NCBI RefSeq assembly: GCF_032062135.1
Contig: NC_092858.1
Coordinates: 165,323,032 to 165,387,031 of the forward strand
Direction of reading: 5' to 3'
Length of the DNA: 64,000 nucleotides
Source of the DNA: Pyxicephalus adspersus
Lineage: Eukaryota; Chordata; Amphibia; Anura; Pyxicephalidae
Positions 10,063-21,590 of this stretch are shown one piece after another; position 1 is the first letter of the stretch, and the number at the start of each line of letters is the position of its first letter. The translations under genes were made by a program, and so were the position numbers. Under the pieces are notes generated by a model, which saw only the letters and a program-made list of their open reading frames with translations, was not told the DNA's origin and made no database searches.

Positions 10063-10620
10063 GTCTCCCGGTCTTCACCAGAGCACCCTGCAAGGGATGA
10101 TGGTCCAGTAACCCTTGTAGCCACCGGACTACTTTGCTGCGGGGAGAAGGCTCCCCAGGTTCCCCAGGGGTGAGCAGAACAGTGGGCTTCACTGTAGGGA
10201 CAGGTAAGAGCAGGTATTGAGTAGGACAACAGTGAGAGGCAAGGTCTAGGTGGACCAAGGTCAGGGCAGGAAGCAGGCAAATGTAGTCCAGGTTCAAAGC
10301 ACAGGTCAGGTCAGGGAAGTGTGGTCAAAGTCATGCACAGGTCAGGATCCAAAAAGGAATTATATGGTAGAGTGTGAGTGAGCAAATCTCAGGTAACAAG
10401 GCTGAGAATCCAACAACAAGAGCCTGGAATCGGAGGAATAAATAAGGCTAGCAGCCAATAGCAGTACAAGATTGGAACCAGAAACTACTCTGCTCATTGG
10501 CTGCTGCACATACTCTTTAATCCCCTTCAACTGTGCACAGTCTCATTGTAAGTGCAGGGGATGCTAAAAAAGAGAAGCTGAGGATGCAATATCCGATACA
10601 GGATACCCGACAATGCGGAT
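10063..10620. repeat. Probable unclassified dispersed repeat
   Basis: Downstream of the duplication the sequence becomes GC-richer, with repeated GGTCAGG and CAGGTCAGG words (10240-10350). It ends at a GATACAGGATACCCGACAATG stretch. The composition change and words suggest a mobile-element body, but I could not see ends or a coding domain. The minus-strand open frames here have no recognisable motif. Confidence 0.35.
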
Positions 10621-11816
10621 TTCCCCTATACCATTTCCTGCCCCAACCAAACATTTTTAGTAGGTATTATTTATTTTGAGCTTGAAAAAGAAATGTTCTA
10701 CACTAGCAACAGAGTTGAGAACAGCAATGTAGTGGAAAGATAAAGATACACTGCAGCCCACAATCAATAGTTTTGCCAAATCTTCTATTGTCATCAAGAG
10801 TGATATTTGTGTTTTAGACAAGCTTAGTTATTTTGCTGTTTTAGACAAGCTCAGATTGACATATATTGTACTGGGAAAGCTCATGAAAAGTCTGTAATGC
10901 TTAAGATGATTTTTTGCTTCATTTTGAGACCTTCATTGCATGCTGATTCAAGCGTATTTGGCTGAATTGCTAAAAACAATGTCATTTAGGCTGCAAAATC
11001 TTTTTTATAGCTAATTCAGAACTGTATCTTAAGTGTGATGGTGTACATCGTCCATCAACATTCTACAGCCTCAGCCATTGTTTTATTTTCACATAAATCA
11101 TCAGATTACTTTTTTATAAATTTTTTTATGTTTGCTCAAATGTAACATCCACAGCTTAGTTTAAAGACACCTCTACAGCATGCCCCCCCCCCCCTATAGT
11201 CCTAAGGATTTATTGCAGTAGTTGTACTTCGGTTTTATTGTTTGTTTCTTTAACCTGTAGAAAACTTGGTATAGGATTACCAACATCGTTTTGTATTGCA
11301 AGGTGGTACTTGTACTGAAGCAAACCAACATTTTTTTAGGTTCTTCAAACCATCACTGTAGTCAGTGTTTTGTTTGATATCAAAGTATATTTTGTTGATG
11401 TTGTCATTAAACTACTATCACCATGCTACAATTGCATATTTTAATAAAGATCAACTTATTGGACACAACATCTTTAAAGTGATCTGACCATGGACCTTTG
11501 TATTAGAGAATATTAAAAAATAATGATTAATACTTTCCATACATCACTAAGTCATTAGGATGAAATTGTGGTTGGCTATGACATGGAAGACTTGTTTATT
11601 TTTATTATTGGAATTAAAAAAAACCCTTATGTGTTCCTTGTCTTTTGAAGGGACCGATCCAAAACTGCCATCCTGACCCATTTACATACACAACATTTAT
11701 GTAATAAAATGCAGGCACATTACAATCTTTCAACTTTCAGAGATGAGAACCGGAGACAATTTTTGGATTAAAAATATTTTGGTAAAATATTTTCCTTGCC
11801 ATGATTCCAATAACAT
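10621..11816. other. Intergenic, no feature recognised
   Basis: AT-rich sequence that looks single-copy, with a short C run at 11183-11194. No exon, RNA gene or repeat is recognised. Confidence 0.45.
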
Positions 11817-11824
11817 CAATCTAG

Positions 11825-12089
11825 TGCAGACTTTCTCAACCTTCCTAATGGGGGAACGCTTGAATAGGTTTTCAGGAACCCCTTCGATGTTTTGTATATC
11901 CACAGCTCACAATATATTAGTGGTCAGTAGGAAGAATGCCTTTTACATTGCTGACCATTGGGAAGAATGTCACCCTTACAGATAGCCAAAAATATCATTG
12001 GTGTCATTTAAACTGACCTGAGAGACTCACATTTCTCATTGCTTAAGGAACCCCTAGCAACCTCCAGAGGAGCCCTGGTTTAGAAACAC
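11825..12089 (+). mobile_element. Non-autonomous hAT element (family A)
   Basis: Starts TGCAGACTTTCTCAACCTTC and ends CTGGTTTAGAAACAC, the degraded form of the hAT-type end CAG.G.TTCTCAACC. Flanks CAATCTAG (11817-11824) and AAATCTGG (12090-12097) match at six of eight positions, consistent with an old 8-bp target duplication. The body contains GGAACCCCT words near both ends. An inverted relative is at 42340-42640. Confidence 0.65.
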
Positions 12090-12097
12090 AAATCTGG

Positions 12098-13430
12098 TTC
12101 ATTTGTTTCCAAGTTTGATATAGAATGATATTTCTATGTTTAACTAAGGGACTGTTTATGGCAATTTATGTGTTTGGTCAGCACTATCCAATACTTCTGT
12201 TATTTTCAAATGTGCTTAGAATTCCTTTCACTCCTTTTTAAATTATAAGGCTTTGTTATCAGTCTTAATACATTGCCTTTATCCAAAGTCAACATGATAG
12301 ACGAACTTCTGCAGTAAACTCTTCCAGTTGCCATGCTATGAAAAGAAAAGACTTCCAGGGATCCTAACAAAGACCCCAGTTCATTATCAATCACCTTCTA
12401 TTTCTTCAACAAAGTATTAAAATGTCTTTTAAAATTGGCTAGTTTTCTAGAAAGGACCCTAATCCACAAAGGTTTAATTCCAATACCAAGGAAGGTTACA
12501 AAATTGCAAGAAAGCATATTTTTTGAAACAACCTCCAAATTCTGGCATCCTAAAGAAAAAAGTTTTGAAACAATATCAAAACTCAAAAACAATGGGCTCT
12601 ACAAACTGAAAATTATTCAAATAGTGTGGCACTGCTTCACCTGGAAATAAAATGGACACAAACTAAAAATTGGACATCCTCTAAAAATGTAGTTAGGGAT
12701 TTAAAGTATATACAGAAAGTGGAATTCGTTAAAATAAGATACCCATTGAAAACCCAGGCCAAATAAACAGAAGACAGAATTCAGACTTAACATTGGCCTT
12801 TGCCAACAAAGCTTCACAAATAAATCTTCTTTTATAGCTTGGAGTCACAAGTGTTGCCATGACCAGATATTTCAAGCTAATATTCTGGCATGAAATAAGA
12901 CGGACATATTATGTAAATGTACAGGGTGTTGCCACCGACAGAAGTAAGAGTATTTCATTCACTGACACGAATATAGCCAGAAGTCACCGTCATCAAGGGA
13001 CATAGAGAGGAAATAATGTTTCTTTCATTTTCTTCTCATGATCTGTAGGACTGGTTAATTTGTTGATCATGGTGACCACAGGGACCTTCAGGGCTGTAAT
13101 CACATGGATGCCCAATTAGGCCCTCCGTTTTATCGAGTTTCCACAGAGAAACTGGTTTATTTAGGTTAAGAAGACATGGATATTAAACAAAATAAAAAGA
13201 CATATTGGGAATCCCTGAAATTGGTCAAATACCTGCGAACTTAGTGTTGCTGCCCAGATTCGGGCCAAGCATTCCTAATTTGGTTCTGCCAAACATCGGC
13301 TGTTGTCAGAAGTTGGCTCTTTTTTTTATAACTACCATCTTTTCTTGAATACGTATGCTGTGTACAATTGCTCATTTTTAATAGTAACCATTCATTTTAT
13401 TTATGAGATATGATAACAATAACTGTTAAC
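12098..13430. other. Intergenic, weak coding-like segment only
   Basis: A plus-strand frame at 12435-12650 (with ASFLERTLIHKGLIPIP) continues as Lys-rich sequence. It looks faintly like a mobile-element protein remnant, but I cannot place it in a family. The remainder is AT-rich with no feature. Confidence 0.3.
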
Positions 13431-13482
13431 TATTATTATTATTAACAATTATTATTATTATTATATTATTATTAACAATATT
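13431..13482 (+). repeat. ATT/TTA microsatellite
   Basis: Imperfect (ATT)n interrupted by AACA, about 52 bp. Trinucleotide ATT tails in this window often end LINE or SINE copies, but none is recognisable beside it. Confidence 0.85.
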
Positions 13483-13696
13483 ATTGATAACTTATTTGTG
13501 GACAAAGCTAGAATAGATCAGCAGCATGGTCACTAAATGCTGGGTGTGGATTGCGCTACTAAGCACATAACCAGTAGAACTCCAACGTCTTCTATTGGGC
13601 TTGAAATGGATCAGAATCTACTACTTCTACTGGCACAGCTGTTGCAGCACCTAAGATTTTTTTTTCATCGCTATATTTATAATAAACACAACTACA

Positions 13697-13997
13697 ACAT
13701 ACCTCCCAACTGTCCCTGTTTCTATCTCATTCTTCCCTCTTTTTGGGTAGACATGCACTCCACCATAACAATGTAAGAAGTAAATATTGGTATTTTGCAC
13801 TAAACCCTTCATCATACATACCTTTTTTAAAGGCCAATATAAAGTAAACATAGTTGTAAAAAAGCACTTATTAGTTTATTCAAGACTTTTGTGTATCATT
13901 TTTCATGGGGGGCATGCATGGGATGTGTCCCTTGCCAACATTCTTTAAGCTAAGAAATACCCCTCTTCTCTATCTTCAAACATCGGGAGGTATGTAT
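13697..13997. mobile_element. MITE with CATACCTCCC termini
   Basis: Begins ACATACCTCCCAACTGTCCC and ends CGGGAGGTATGT, so GGGAGGTATGT at the right is the inverse of ACATACCTCCC at the left. Length is about 300 bp. The internal sequence is unrelated to the other elements here. The superfamily was not determined because the target duplication is unclear. Confidence 0.6.
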
Positions 13998-14278
13998 ACT
14001 CAAAGGCACCTCTAAAAATGCCCTGTGCCCATTCTATTTCTGATGTGTATGACAGTGGGGTAAATACTTCTGACCCCTGTCCCCTTTACTGTTTATGATA
14101 TGTGTTATGTACATGCACTGACCTCAGAGGCTCATAGATAAGACTAGTAATGAGGTCTGGCTACCAAGTAACATGTACAACTAGTGATGGAGGCTCTACA
14201 ATGACTCTGGGTTCCAGGACCCAGACCAGAATGTAGAAAACGTCAGTCTCTAACCATATGTATGACAAAAGTGTAGGT

Positions 14279-14655
14279 CAAAAGAGGTCAGCAAACTTTT
14301 TTGGCCACTAGGCCATTTTAGGGGTAGGCAGGAGCACACTAGGCAGAACTCTCTTGAGTCCTAATGGCTCTGCCCCCACCAGGAACACCCTCTGAAGGGA
14401 AATCCCTCACCTCCGCAATGCATACGAAAGAGAGGGAATGTTTGCTATTTACCCTGGCGGCGGAAGTGTTAACGCCGCCCGTGATAAACAGGGAAGGGAC
14501 CCACCAGATGGAGGCTCAGGAGCTCCGGTAGTTTGTTTCGGGTCCACCGCGGGTTGCCGGCCGGGATTAGGCCAGATCAGCCAGGGGGCATTAGGCCGGA
14601 ACAAACTACCGGCTAGGCCGTATCTGGCCTAAAGGCCAGAGTTTGCCGACCCCTG
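14279..14655. mobile_element. Non-autonomous hAT element (family B) with perfect 8-bp TSD
   Basis: Flanked by identical GTGTAGGT octamers (14271-14278 and 14656-14663). The right end AGTTTGCCGACCCCTG is the inverse of the CAGGGGTCGGCAAACT-type end; the left end is degraded to CAAAAGAGGTCAGCAAACT. Subterminal AGGCC/GGCCTA words recur at both ends. The body is GC-rich compared with its surroundings. A relative at 43893-44354 retains transposase-like sequence. Confidence 0.85.
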
Positions 14656-14828
14656 GTGTAGGTAAAACTCCAACCAACACCATCCACAATTCAATACAAG
14701 TTTTGTATGCATGCATTATTCAGCCAAAACAATAACACTTCCAGCTTAACATAGATCTGAACACAAGACCTCCAAAGGTGTCCTCTGGTATCCAGCAGCA
14801 GAATATTTAGGTCACACTGCCTTTTTTC

Positions 14829-15380
14829 CTATATTGCATATTGTTGCCACTTCTTTCCAAGGTAAGCTTGAGAAGAGATGTATAAGGGGGGATATGATCA
14901 CCCTGTATAAATATTTAAATGGTCCATATAGAGAACTCTCTTTTAGATCATTACAAAGAACAAGAGGGCACTCTTTGCGTCTGGAGGAAAAGAAGTTTAA
15001 GCTCCGGATAAGGAAGGGATTCTTCACTGTAAGGTCTGTGAAAATGTGGAATCGGCTCCCTCAGGAAGTAGTTTCAGCGACTACTATAGATTGCTTTAAG
15101 AAAAAGCTGGATGATTTCTAGAAGCACAGAATACAACTGGGGATTAAAGCTTTAAAGTAAAAATACCAGTGACTGTTGATCCAGGGAACATCTGATTGCC
15201 TCATGGAATCAAAAAGGAATGTTTTTCCCCTGTTGAAGCAAATTGTACCAGGGTATTTTTTTGCCTTCCTCTGGACCAACTATGTCTTATAGGGTTTTAT
15301 ATCTGGGATATGTTTATTTCCCTAGTGGTTGAACTTGATGTCTTTTTTCAACCTAACCTACTATGTAACTATGTAAAATA
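14829..15380 (+). mobile_element. LINE 3' end (family 1), 5'-truncated
   Basis: The open frame ending at 15121 encodes the C-terminal part of a non-LTR retrotransposon ORF2, with the typical sequence IRGDMITLYKYLNG, then RTRGHSLRLEEKKF and MWNRLPQEVVSATTIDCFKKKL. The 3' UTR runs to ACCTACTATGTAACTATGTAA near 15378, a tail typical of amphibian copies of this family. The reverse-transcriptase catalytic domain is missing. A relative covering a more upstream part is at 39430-40205. Confidence 0.8.
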
Positions 15381-16837
15381 ATGAACTCATTTATTCCAAT
15401 GATCTATTTGAAAATGCAATATATTAGACCAAGACACCTTCTCCTCATCATTCTCATTCATTTTTTCATGGTCTGGTTGTGACATGTGCACATTGTAGGT
15501 GCTTATAGTAGACGGGGGTCAGTATAAACACAGTTGTCCTTTCTTGGGCACTTTAGGTAGTAACCATTATATACTTGGAACTCCCTACCAGACCTGCAAT
15601 TTGGAAATGCTCTGATCTGGGCATCTAGCTATTGAGACCTTGCTAAGTCATTCAAATCTATTGTTAGGCCATTTGTCCTACTTCCAACATATTACTACAC
15701 GAACTGACTGTAAGAGGTTTTGGCTGTTCAGCATGTAAACTACATATATTTAACCAATATATGTTATAAGTATAATGTATTTATATACAGTCAGTGTTTA
15801 CACTGGTCACATCTATCTCTTTTTTCTTTTTCCTTCTCTCTCTCTTTTTTCCCTCTCTCGTTCTGTGTTTCACTTTCAACCTCAAGAAATAGGACTCAGT
15901 ACTAGCTCTTATGTTTCCTGATTAAACTGATCCATTTCAGTAATGAGCATATTGTGGTTAAACCTGGTCACCTGATGAGGATTTACAATGCTCAATGACT
16001 GTATGCTTTTCTTTAGATTTTATTATTCTCAGAGCACACCTGGAATAGTGTTGGTAGAAGTTCACAAAAGATTTGAATTTAATTCTCCTCTAGGCGATCA
16101 GCACGTACTTTATCACCCCGCTGCGGGCCCTCGCTTCTACATCCCAACACAAGTTTGCCTGATGGAGCCTGACCCGCCAGTATGGCACTTCATTCTCCAC
16201 CATCTGTTCAGTTTCATCAACAGGCCCTGAGAAACACATAACGATGTTGATTAAAGCAAAAGATTTGTTTTTTAGCGTCCACAAGAACTCAAATTTTAAT
16301 CCATGTAAGAACTAAATTAAGACCTAGTCATTTTTATTATTTATAAGCTTACTTATTTGGTGCACTGTAGATTGATTGGGCAAAGGATGCACACCAAAAG
16401 CAGACTTTACCAGCTGGTGGCCATGTAAGTGAAGTTTTTAGCTTAAATTCCTAAAGCTGCAGAAATAATAAAATGTCGTCAGGTTTTGACTGCACTGCCA
16501 GTGCTGGATGTTAATTTAGATTTTGGAAGATGTAAAAGCAAGTTTGCCTTATACCGTCACTATCTTAGGCTCCTCCCCTGCGCAACCTCAGCTTCCTCCC
16601 CAAACCATCCTATGCTGCAGTTGCAAAAACTGATACCATCCTCTACCATGCAAGACTATTGCAAGATCATGCAAGACCTGCCACCCAAAGGATGAAAGAG
16701 GAGCTATGTTGGCCACTGGGAGAGCAAGAGGAGAATAAGTAAATTGGCTCACCCCTAGTCCTAAACAAGCAATTACCCATGCAGTTGGGGAAGGCTAACT
16801 ACAAATGAAGTTTTAATTACTAGCATTTAACTTAACG
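15381..16837. other. Intergenic, no gene recognised
   Basis: Contains a CT-rich tract at 15817-15866 and otherwise AT-rich sequence that looks single-copy. The open frames at 15988-16230 (+) and 16090-16284 (-) overlap one another and show no domain. Confidence 0.45.
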
Positions 16838-17175
16838 GGTCATGACTGTGGCTCAGAAGATAGCACTCTGGTTGTTGCAGCTCTAGGTCCCAGGTTCAAA
16901 TCTCAGCCAGGACGCTATCTGCATGGAGATTGCAGGTTCTCTTGGTGTTTATGTGAGTTTCGTGTTTATGCTTATGTGGGTTTCCTCCGGCTACTCCAGA
17001 TTCCTCCCACATTCCAAACATATCCAGTTGCGTTAATTAGCCACCCCCCCAAAAAAAATGTTAATGACATATGACTATGGTAGGAATTTTAGACTGTGAA
17101 CCCCTTTAGGACAGTGAGACATGGTTTAGTAAAGAGCTATGTAATATGTTGGTTCTCTAAATACTGTGTAATATT
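16838..17175 (+). repeat. Best-preserved tRNA-derived SINE copy
   Basis: Carries both internal RNA polymerase III promoter boxes: an A-box-like TGGCTCAGAAG (16849-16859) and a B-box-like GGTTCAAATCTC (16893-16904). The core has ATCTGCATGGAG, TGTGGGTTTCCTCCGGCTAC and CCTCCCACATTCCAAACAT. The tail (TATGACTATGGTAGG, then AGAGCTATGTAATATGTTGG, CTAAATACTGTGTAAT and an ATTAATAATAA microsatellite) is the same as the 3' end of LINE family 2. SINEs of this type use the partner LINE's reverse transcriptase. Confidence 0.85.
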
Positions 17176-17898
17176 AATAATAACTCCACCTTGGCCAACA
17201 CATTTTATTTTGGATAGAAACATGCCTGTTGCCTCTGGTGTGGCCTGACCTAGATACAATAATTTTAGTTTTAAGAGCCATTCAGACCTAAAACTTAATT
17301 TTTGAAGCATGCAAGTCAACACTTTTCAAGGATTTCATGGATGATATTTAGCAATGTTTTAAATAAATAGAACTTTTTACCTGCAATGGTGAGAAATTGT
17401 AGTATCAGGGGCAGACTCAACATTTTTAGTACAGGTCAGTATTTGTATTAAAAAGTACTCGGGGTTTCATGGTGCAATAGACAGGTGCTGAAAATACACT
17501 GTGGCACAAGGCAGGGCTGACATTAGTTATTGCATCTTCTGCCAACAATGAAGTATCATTTCACATAGGAAAATTAGTAGTAGCTCAATGCATTTCTGGT
17601 AGATTTATTATTCTGTATTTTGTCTTGACTTGAGAAATAAAAAAAACTCATATGGATTTATTATATACAAAGCAATACAGAATGGAATGCTGGAAGCCAA
17701 GAAATGTTTGGTCAGAGGGATTCCATGTACATAAGAAAGGGAAAGGGATCAGATGTGATTTACATAAGCTAAAAATATCAACTTCAGACGTGTCTGCACC
17801 TGCACAATTTATGGGCTTGTTGGACCAGAAGGCTGAAAACCAGAGCCACATAAAAGTGGACATATCATCACATTTTTTTTACTTCATATTAGGCAATT

Positions 17899-18123
17899 GG
17901 CCTGATTTATTAAACCCCTCCAAGGCTGGAGAAGATACACTTTTATCAGTGAAGCTAGGTAATCCAGCAAACCTGGAATGGATTTCTTAAAAGTCCTTTG
18001 CTATGGTATGCTATTCAAATGGTTTGAATCCGGCACCAGATCCATTCCTGGTTTGCTGGATCACCCAGGTTCACTGAAAAAAGTATCCTCCCAAGTCTTG
18101 GGGAGCTTTAATAAATCAGGCTC
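17899..18123. mobile_element. Palindromic MITE copy A
   Basis: Near-complete copy: the left arm starts GGCCTGATTTATTAAAC and contains TCCAAGGCTGGAGAAGATAC and GGTAATCCAGCAAACCTGGA. The right arm carries the inverse order (CCAGGTTTGCTGGATCACCC, AGGTTCACTG, AGCTTTAATAAATCAGG). The arms are about 85 bp each around a short centre with ATTTCTTAAAAGTC and ATGGTTTGAATCC. The RNA would fold into a long hairpin. Confidence 0.9.
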
Positions 18124-18303
18124 ATTGTAAATGTATTTATCTTGGAAAGAAGATTGGTAAATGTTGAGTGAAAACATTTATAAATATCCCAATGTTTTGA
18201 ATCCTGGACCAGATCCATTCTAGGTTTTGCTGGATTACCCAGTTCACTGAATAAAGTGTATCTTATCCAGCCTTGCAGAGCTTTATTAAACTAGGCCCAA
18301 TGT
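18124..18303. repeat. Flank shared with 38154-38225 plus MITE half-copy B
   Basis: 18124-18196 (TAAATGTATTTATCTTGGAA-like, then GTTGAGTGAAAACATTTATA) is almost identical to the sequence just right of MITE copy F. From 18197 a right-arm-only MITE follows (TTTTGAATCCTGGACCAGAT to GAGCTTTATTAAACTAGGCC). So the MITE is either part of a longer repeat or two units have recombined. Confidence 0.8.
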
Positions 18304-18339
18304 GTTTTCTTTTGTATTTTTTTAACTATATTTTTAATT

Positions 18340-18720
18340 TTTAAAAAATCCTTCTCTCCCCTTCTAAAGATCGAATGGGAAGCCCGGTTCCAATATTGGG
18401 AATGCACACAATGGCCACTCTTCTACTGCAAAAAACGTGCTGATCTAACACATGCGATTGGCACTTTTTTTTTTAATTTTGAAGTACAATTACCCAATCT
18501 TGTGCCTCTGCATTGCAAGATTGTGTGATGTAGGAAGAAGAACTAGGAAGAAGACAGAAGAAGATGGCAGCGTCCGGTGTCCAGCCCACACCAGAATAGA
18601 AGGAACAGAACAGAGGAATCATCGGCTTTCCACATGTAAAGGTAAGTGTTATTATTTTTTCATAATATCCCTGAAGAAGCCCACGGAGGTGAAACGTGTC
18701 AAATTTGTGCACAACACGAT
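18340..18720 (+). repeat. Dispersed repeat family D, with hammerhead-like hairpin at its right
   Basis: GAATGGGAAGCCCGGTTCC and GAAGAAGACAGAAGAAGATGGC match words in the copies at 21860-22260 (-), 32380-32790 and 59400-59960. A good 5' splice-site-like AAGGTAAGTG lies at about 18640. At 18671-18700 CTGAAGA, A, GCC-CACGGA-GGT, GAAAC follow, that is a small stem enclosed by hammerhead-core-like bases. Confidence 0.5.
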
Positions 18721-19760
18721 ACGGTCATAAGATTATTCATATTGCTTTATCTGAAACAAAAATGTGCTGGTTACGAATATGTATGGTATGTTAAACCCCT
18801 GTCCTGTGACATGCTAAAAGGATAGAGGGCAATACTGCATGTATATTTACTATTTAATTGTATTGATTTAATACCTAACCAATACAAGATTATATGTCCT
18901 TGAAAACTTCACTACTAGCCTCAAGCCTCTTTCTTTCTCACATTTGCGTTATATATAGAGGTGGCTCATTAAACACTAAGTAGCAAGTAAAGGGGGAGAT
19001 GAGGAGTGCCTCTATATATATTTTTTTTTCATAATAGCTTTAACTATGGAATGGGATCAAGCCTTTGAAAAGTCAAATAACAGTAAAGTTTTGAAAATAC
19101 AGTAGCAGGAATCTTTACCTTTTTTTTGGTAGAACATAAGGAAATTATAAGGAACATGTGTTCGGGAAAGACTAAGTTACTGGATAGTTGCCCACGTTGG
19201 TTGCACAAGTTGCCCATCACACAAATAATGATACCTAAAATATTCAGTGAAAACACATATCTGCTTGCAAATGCTGCTCCCTTACCAACTGATTGAGAAA
19301 ATTGTGCTGATAAAAATACTGCAGAATCAAAATTATCAGCAAGGGACAACACCGGGATCATCCAGCCGGTGAAGGAGAAGCACACGCAAGCATATAGGTG
19401 TTTGCCTCGCCTTCTGTATCCTTCGTAGTGATCCTGTTACTGGCAAGTTGATTGCTAGTCTTCAATCTGCTAAGACCAAACAACAACAACAACAAATTCT
19501 GTATCAATATTGCTAATATTTCACTGAATAATTATTTATAGCCATAGACAAGTTTGTTGGTGCCCTCACAACAAGTGATTCATGTATTTTGAAAAGTTTT
19601 TTAATGAAAGCAATTGTAGAGGCCTTTGATTTGTCATAGAGTAAAGAAAGCAAGCGTGAAAAGAAGTAAAGTATTGCTTATCCTACAAAGCTATTCTAAA
19701 TTGGTCCAGACCCCTTTGTTTATACCCCCAGAATGGATCAGAAATAAATGGATTAGAGTT
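18721..19760. other. Intergenic, no gene recognised
   Basis: AT-rich, with a CAA microsatellite near 19483-19494. The 113-codon minus-strand frame at 19044-19385 shows no domain, and neither splice context nor repeats support it. Confidence 0.4.
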
Positions 19761-19769
19761 CTTTTCAAA

Positions 19770-20880
19770 TTAGCCATTTTCCTTAATTAGTGTCACACAT
19801 CTCCAATTGTTCAGTCTTTCAGCCTATTTAAATGGAGAAAAGTAGTCACTCTGTTTGGTATCATTGGATGTCTCACACTGCACAAGGTTTAGAGAAAAGG
19901 ATTAAAATAATAGGCAAGCATGGTAAAAGCAAAGACTTAAACAACCACCCCATGTAGGTTGATATTTCAAGGTCAACAGTTGCAAATATTATTAAAAAGT
20001 TTAAGGTCCTTGTGAATTTAGCAAACTGCCATGGACTTGGCTGCAAGAGAAAAAATGGAAAGGGTATGGAGACAGAATAGTAGACAAAAACCCAAGGACA
20101 ACTTCTTAGAAGATTCAAGCTGAACTTCAAGGTAAAGATCTGTCAGTGTACAGCATACATCTCTTTTTGTGTGACAGTGGGCTCAATGCAAGAAGACCTA
20201 GGAGCGCTCCGCTCTTTACAATATACCATAGAAAGCCCAACTAGAAATTGGTGAAATGCAAACTGGCAAGCACCAATGGTCCTAGTAGAAATCCTTTGGA
20301 CAAAACTGGAGCATGTTGGCAAGTCAGACCATCTCTATAGCCATATATAAGTGACTTTGTTATGTTTTATACCTACTTGGCCTGGTGCAAAGAAACTTGA
20401 GTCGATGCATGGCACAATGAATTCTCCAGACTATTAAGACATTTTGGAGTAAAACAAGTAAAGCGCCATCACAGTACTATATTATAGATCCTCCAACAGG
20501 TTAATACCCCAAAAACCCAGCAAAAAGCCCCCAATAATAACTGGGAACAAAATATTCCATTCTGAATTGGTCTTCTGGATTTAAATCCTATTGAACATCT
20601 ATGAAAAAAAAATAAAACATGCAGTCTGGAGAAGGCACCCTTTGATCCTGGCATAGTTGGAGCAGTATTTTCAACCAGAGTTGGTCAATCTACCTGTTGA
20701 CAGGTGACGAAGGCTGATTGAAAGCTATGGGAACTGCATACCTGCAGTGATGGCAAGAGTTGTGCAGTCAAATATTGAGATATATAAGAAATAAGGATTC
20801 CATGCTTTTGTCTATGCAATTTTAATTTTAAATATTTAAAATATTCTGCTAAAAAACATTAATGAAAAGGGTTTTTTTTA
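19770..20880 (+). pseudogene. Dead Tc1-like transposon (transposase pseudogene)
   Basis: Plus-strand segments look like a Tc1/mariner transposase gene broken by many stops and indels. The clearest is CTGGATTTAAATCCTATTGAACAT at 20577-20600, encoding LDLNPIEH, which contains the third catalytic acidic residue (E) of the DDE triad. It is followed by GGCACCCTTTGATCCTGGC-like sequence. Upstream parts (20090-20130, AGGACAACTTCTTAGAAGATTC) resemble the helix-turn-helix linker. No inverted termini were identified. Tc1 elements use a cut-and-paste DDE transposase and insert at TA. Confidence 0.65.
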
Positions 20881-21590
20881 CTAGCCAATTATGTAATATG
20901 GTTGCTAATTTTGTTTTTGTCAGTTTTGAGTTATTTCAAATCTTTGTGGGTTCTTCATTTTTTTGGTGGAAGGGGAACTAACATTTTTCTATGTTTGTAG
21001 TTATTTTTAACAACACATTCATTTCTCTTCTAATCTTTTCCCATCTGATAAACAGGCAATGTAATTCAGTATTAAAAGTCATATGAAAGAGGAAGCGGCT
21101 CTTTGAAGCCTTCATATGAGCATAAGGTCAGTCATATGTTTCTTACTATTATTAGCTGCATGATTTTATTAATGAACAGTAAGTTGATGTGTATTTTGTA
21201 TTAAAATGGCATTATTTTCTTTCGCATCAGGTTTGCTCTTATCTGCTTTTTCATTTTTATTTTTATATGCCTTTTCATTTTGTGAAAAAAATTGGAATTA
21301 GAATAATATATGCTTAAGGGACCAGGAACGTTGAAGAGAACCAGTCATGTCGGAACTTCTGCATCAATCTTCCAAAAGCTTAACTTCATGCTAAGTTTTA
21401 TTTTACCTTAAATGTCCGCCCGGGACCACCAATCAAAAATTATAAATCTGAAACTGTTCCCCATTTTCTCTTCACTGCAAAGTGTGGTTGGTCCGCCGGG
21501 TTATAGCAAAACTATAGTTCCACTGTGAAAATTTGCAATAAGGCAGAATATTTTTTTGCAGAAGAAAAAGGTAATGTCCCTTTAGTACTT
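20881..21590. other. Intergenic, single-copy-looking
   Basis: No coding or repeat signal recognised apart from T-rich runs. 21045-21190 looks compositionally even and could be a conserved non-coding element, which needs a comparative test. Confidence 0.35.

Noticed and set aside
12435..12650. Lys-rich frame with a LERTLIHKGLIPIP segment
   Set aside because: Faintly like a mobile-element protein but too short and unplaced; not enough to call a feature.
16849..16904. A and B boxes suggesting a tRNA gene
   Set aside because: They belong to a tRNA-derived SINE; no cloverleaf with acceptor stem could be drawn around them.
19044..19385. 113-codon minus-strand frame with hydrophobic stretches
   Set aside because: No family resemblance and no acceptor/donor pair or poly(A) context seen.
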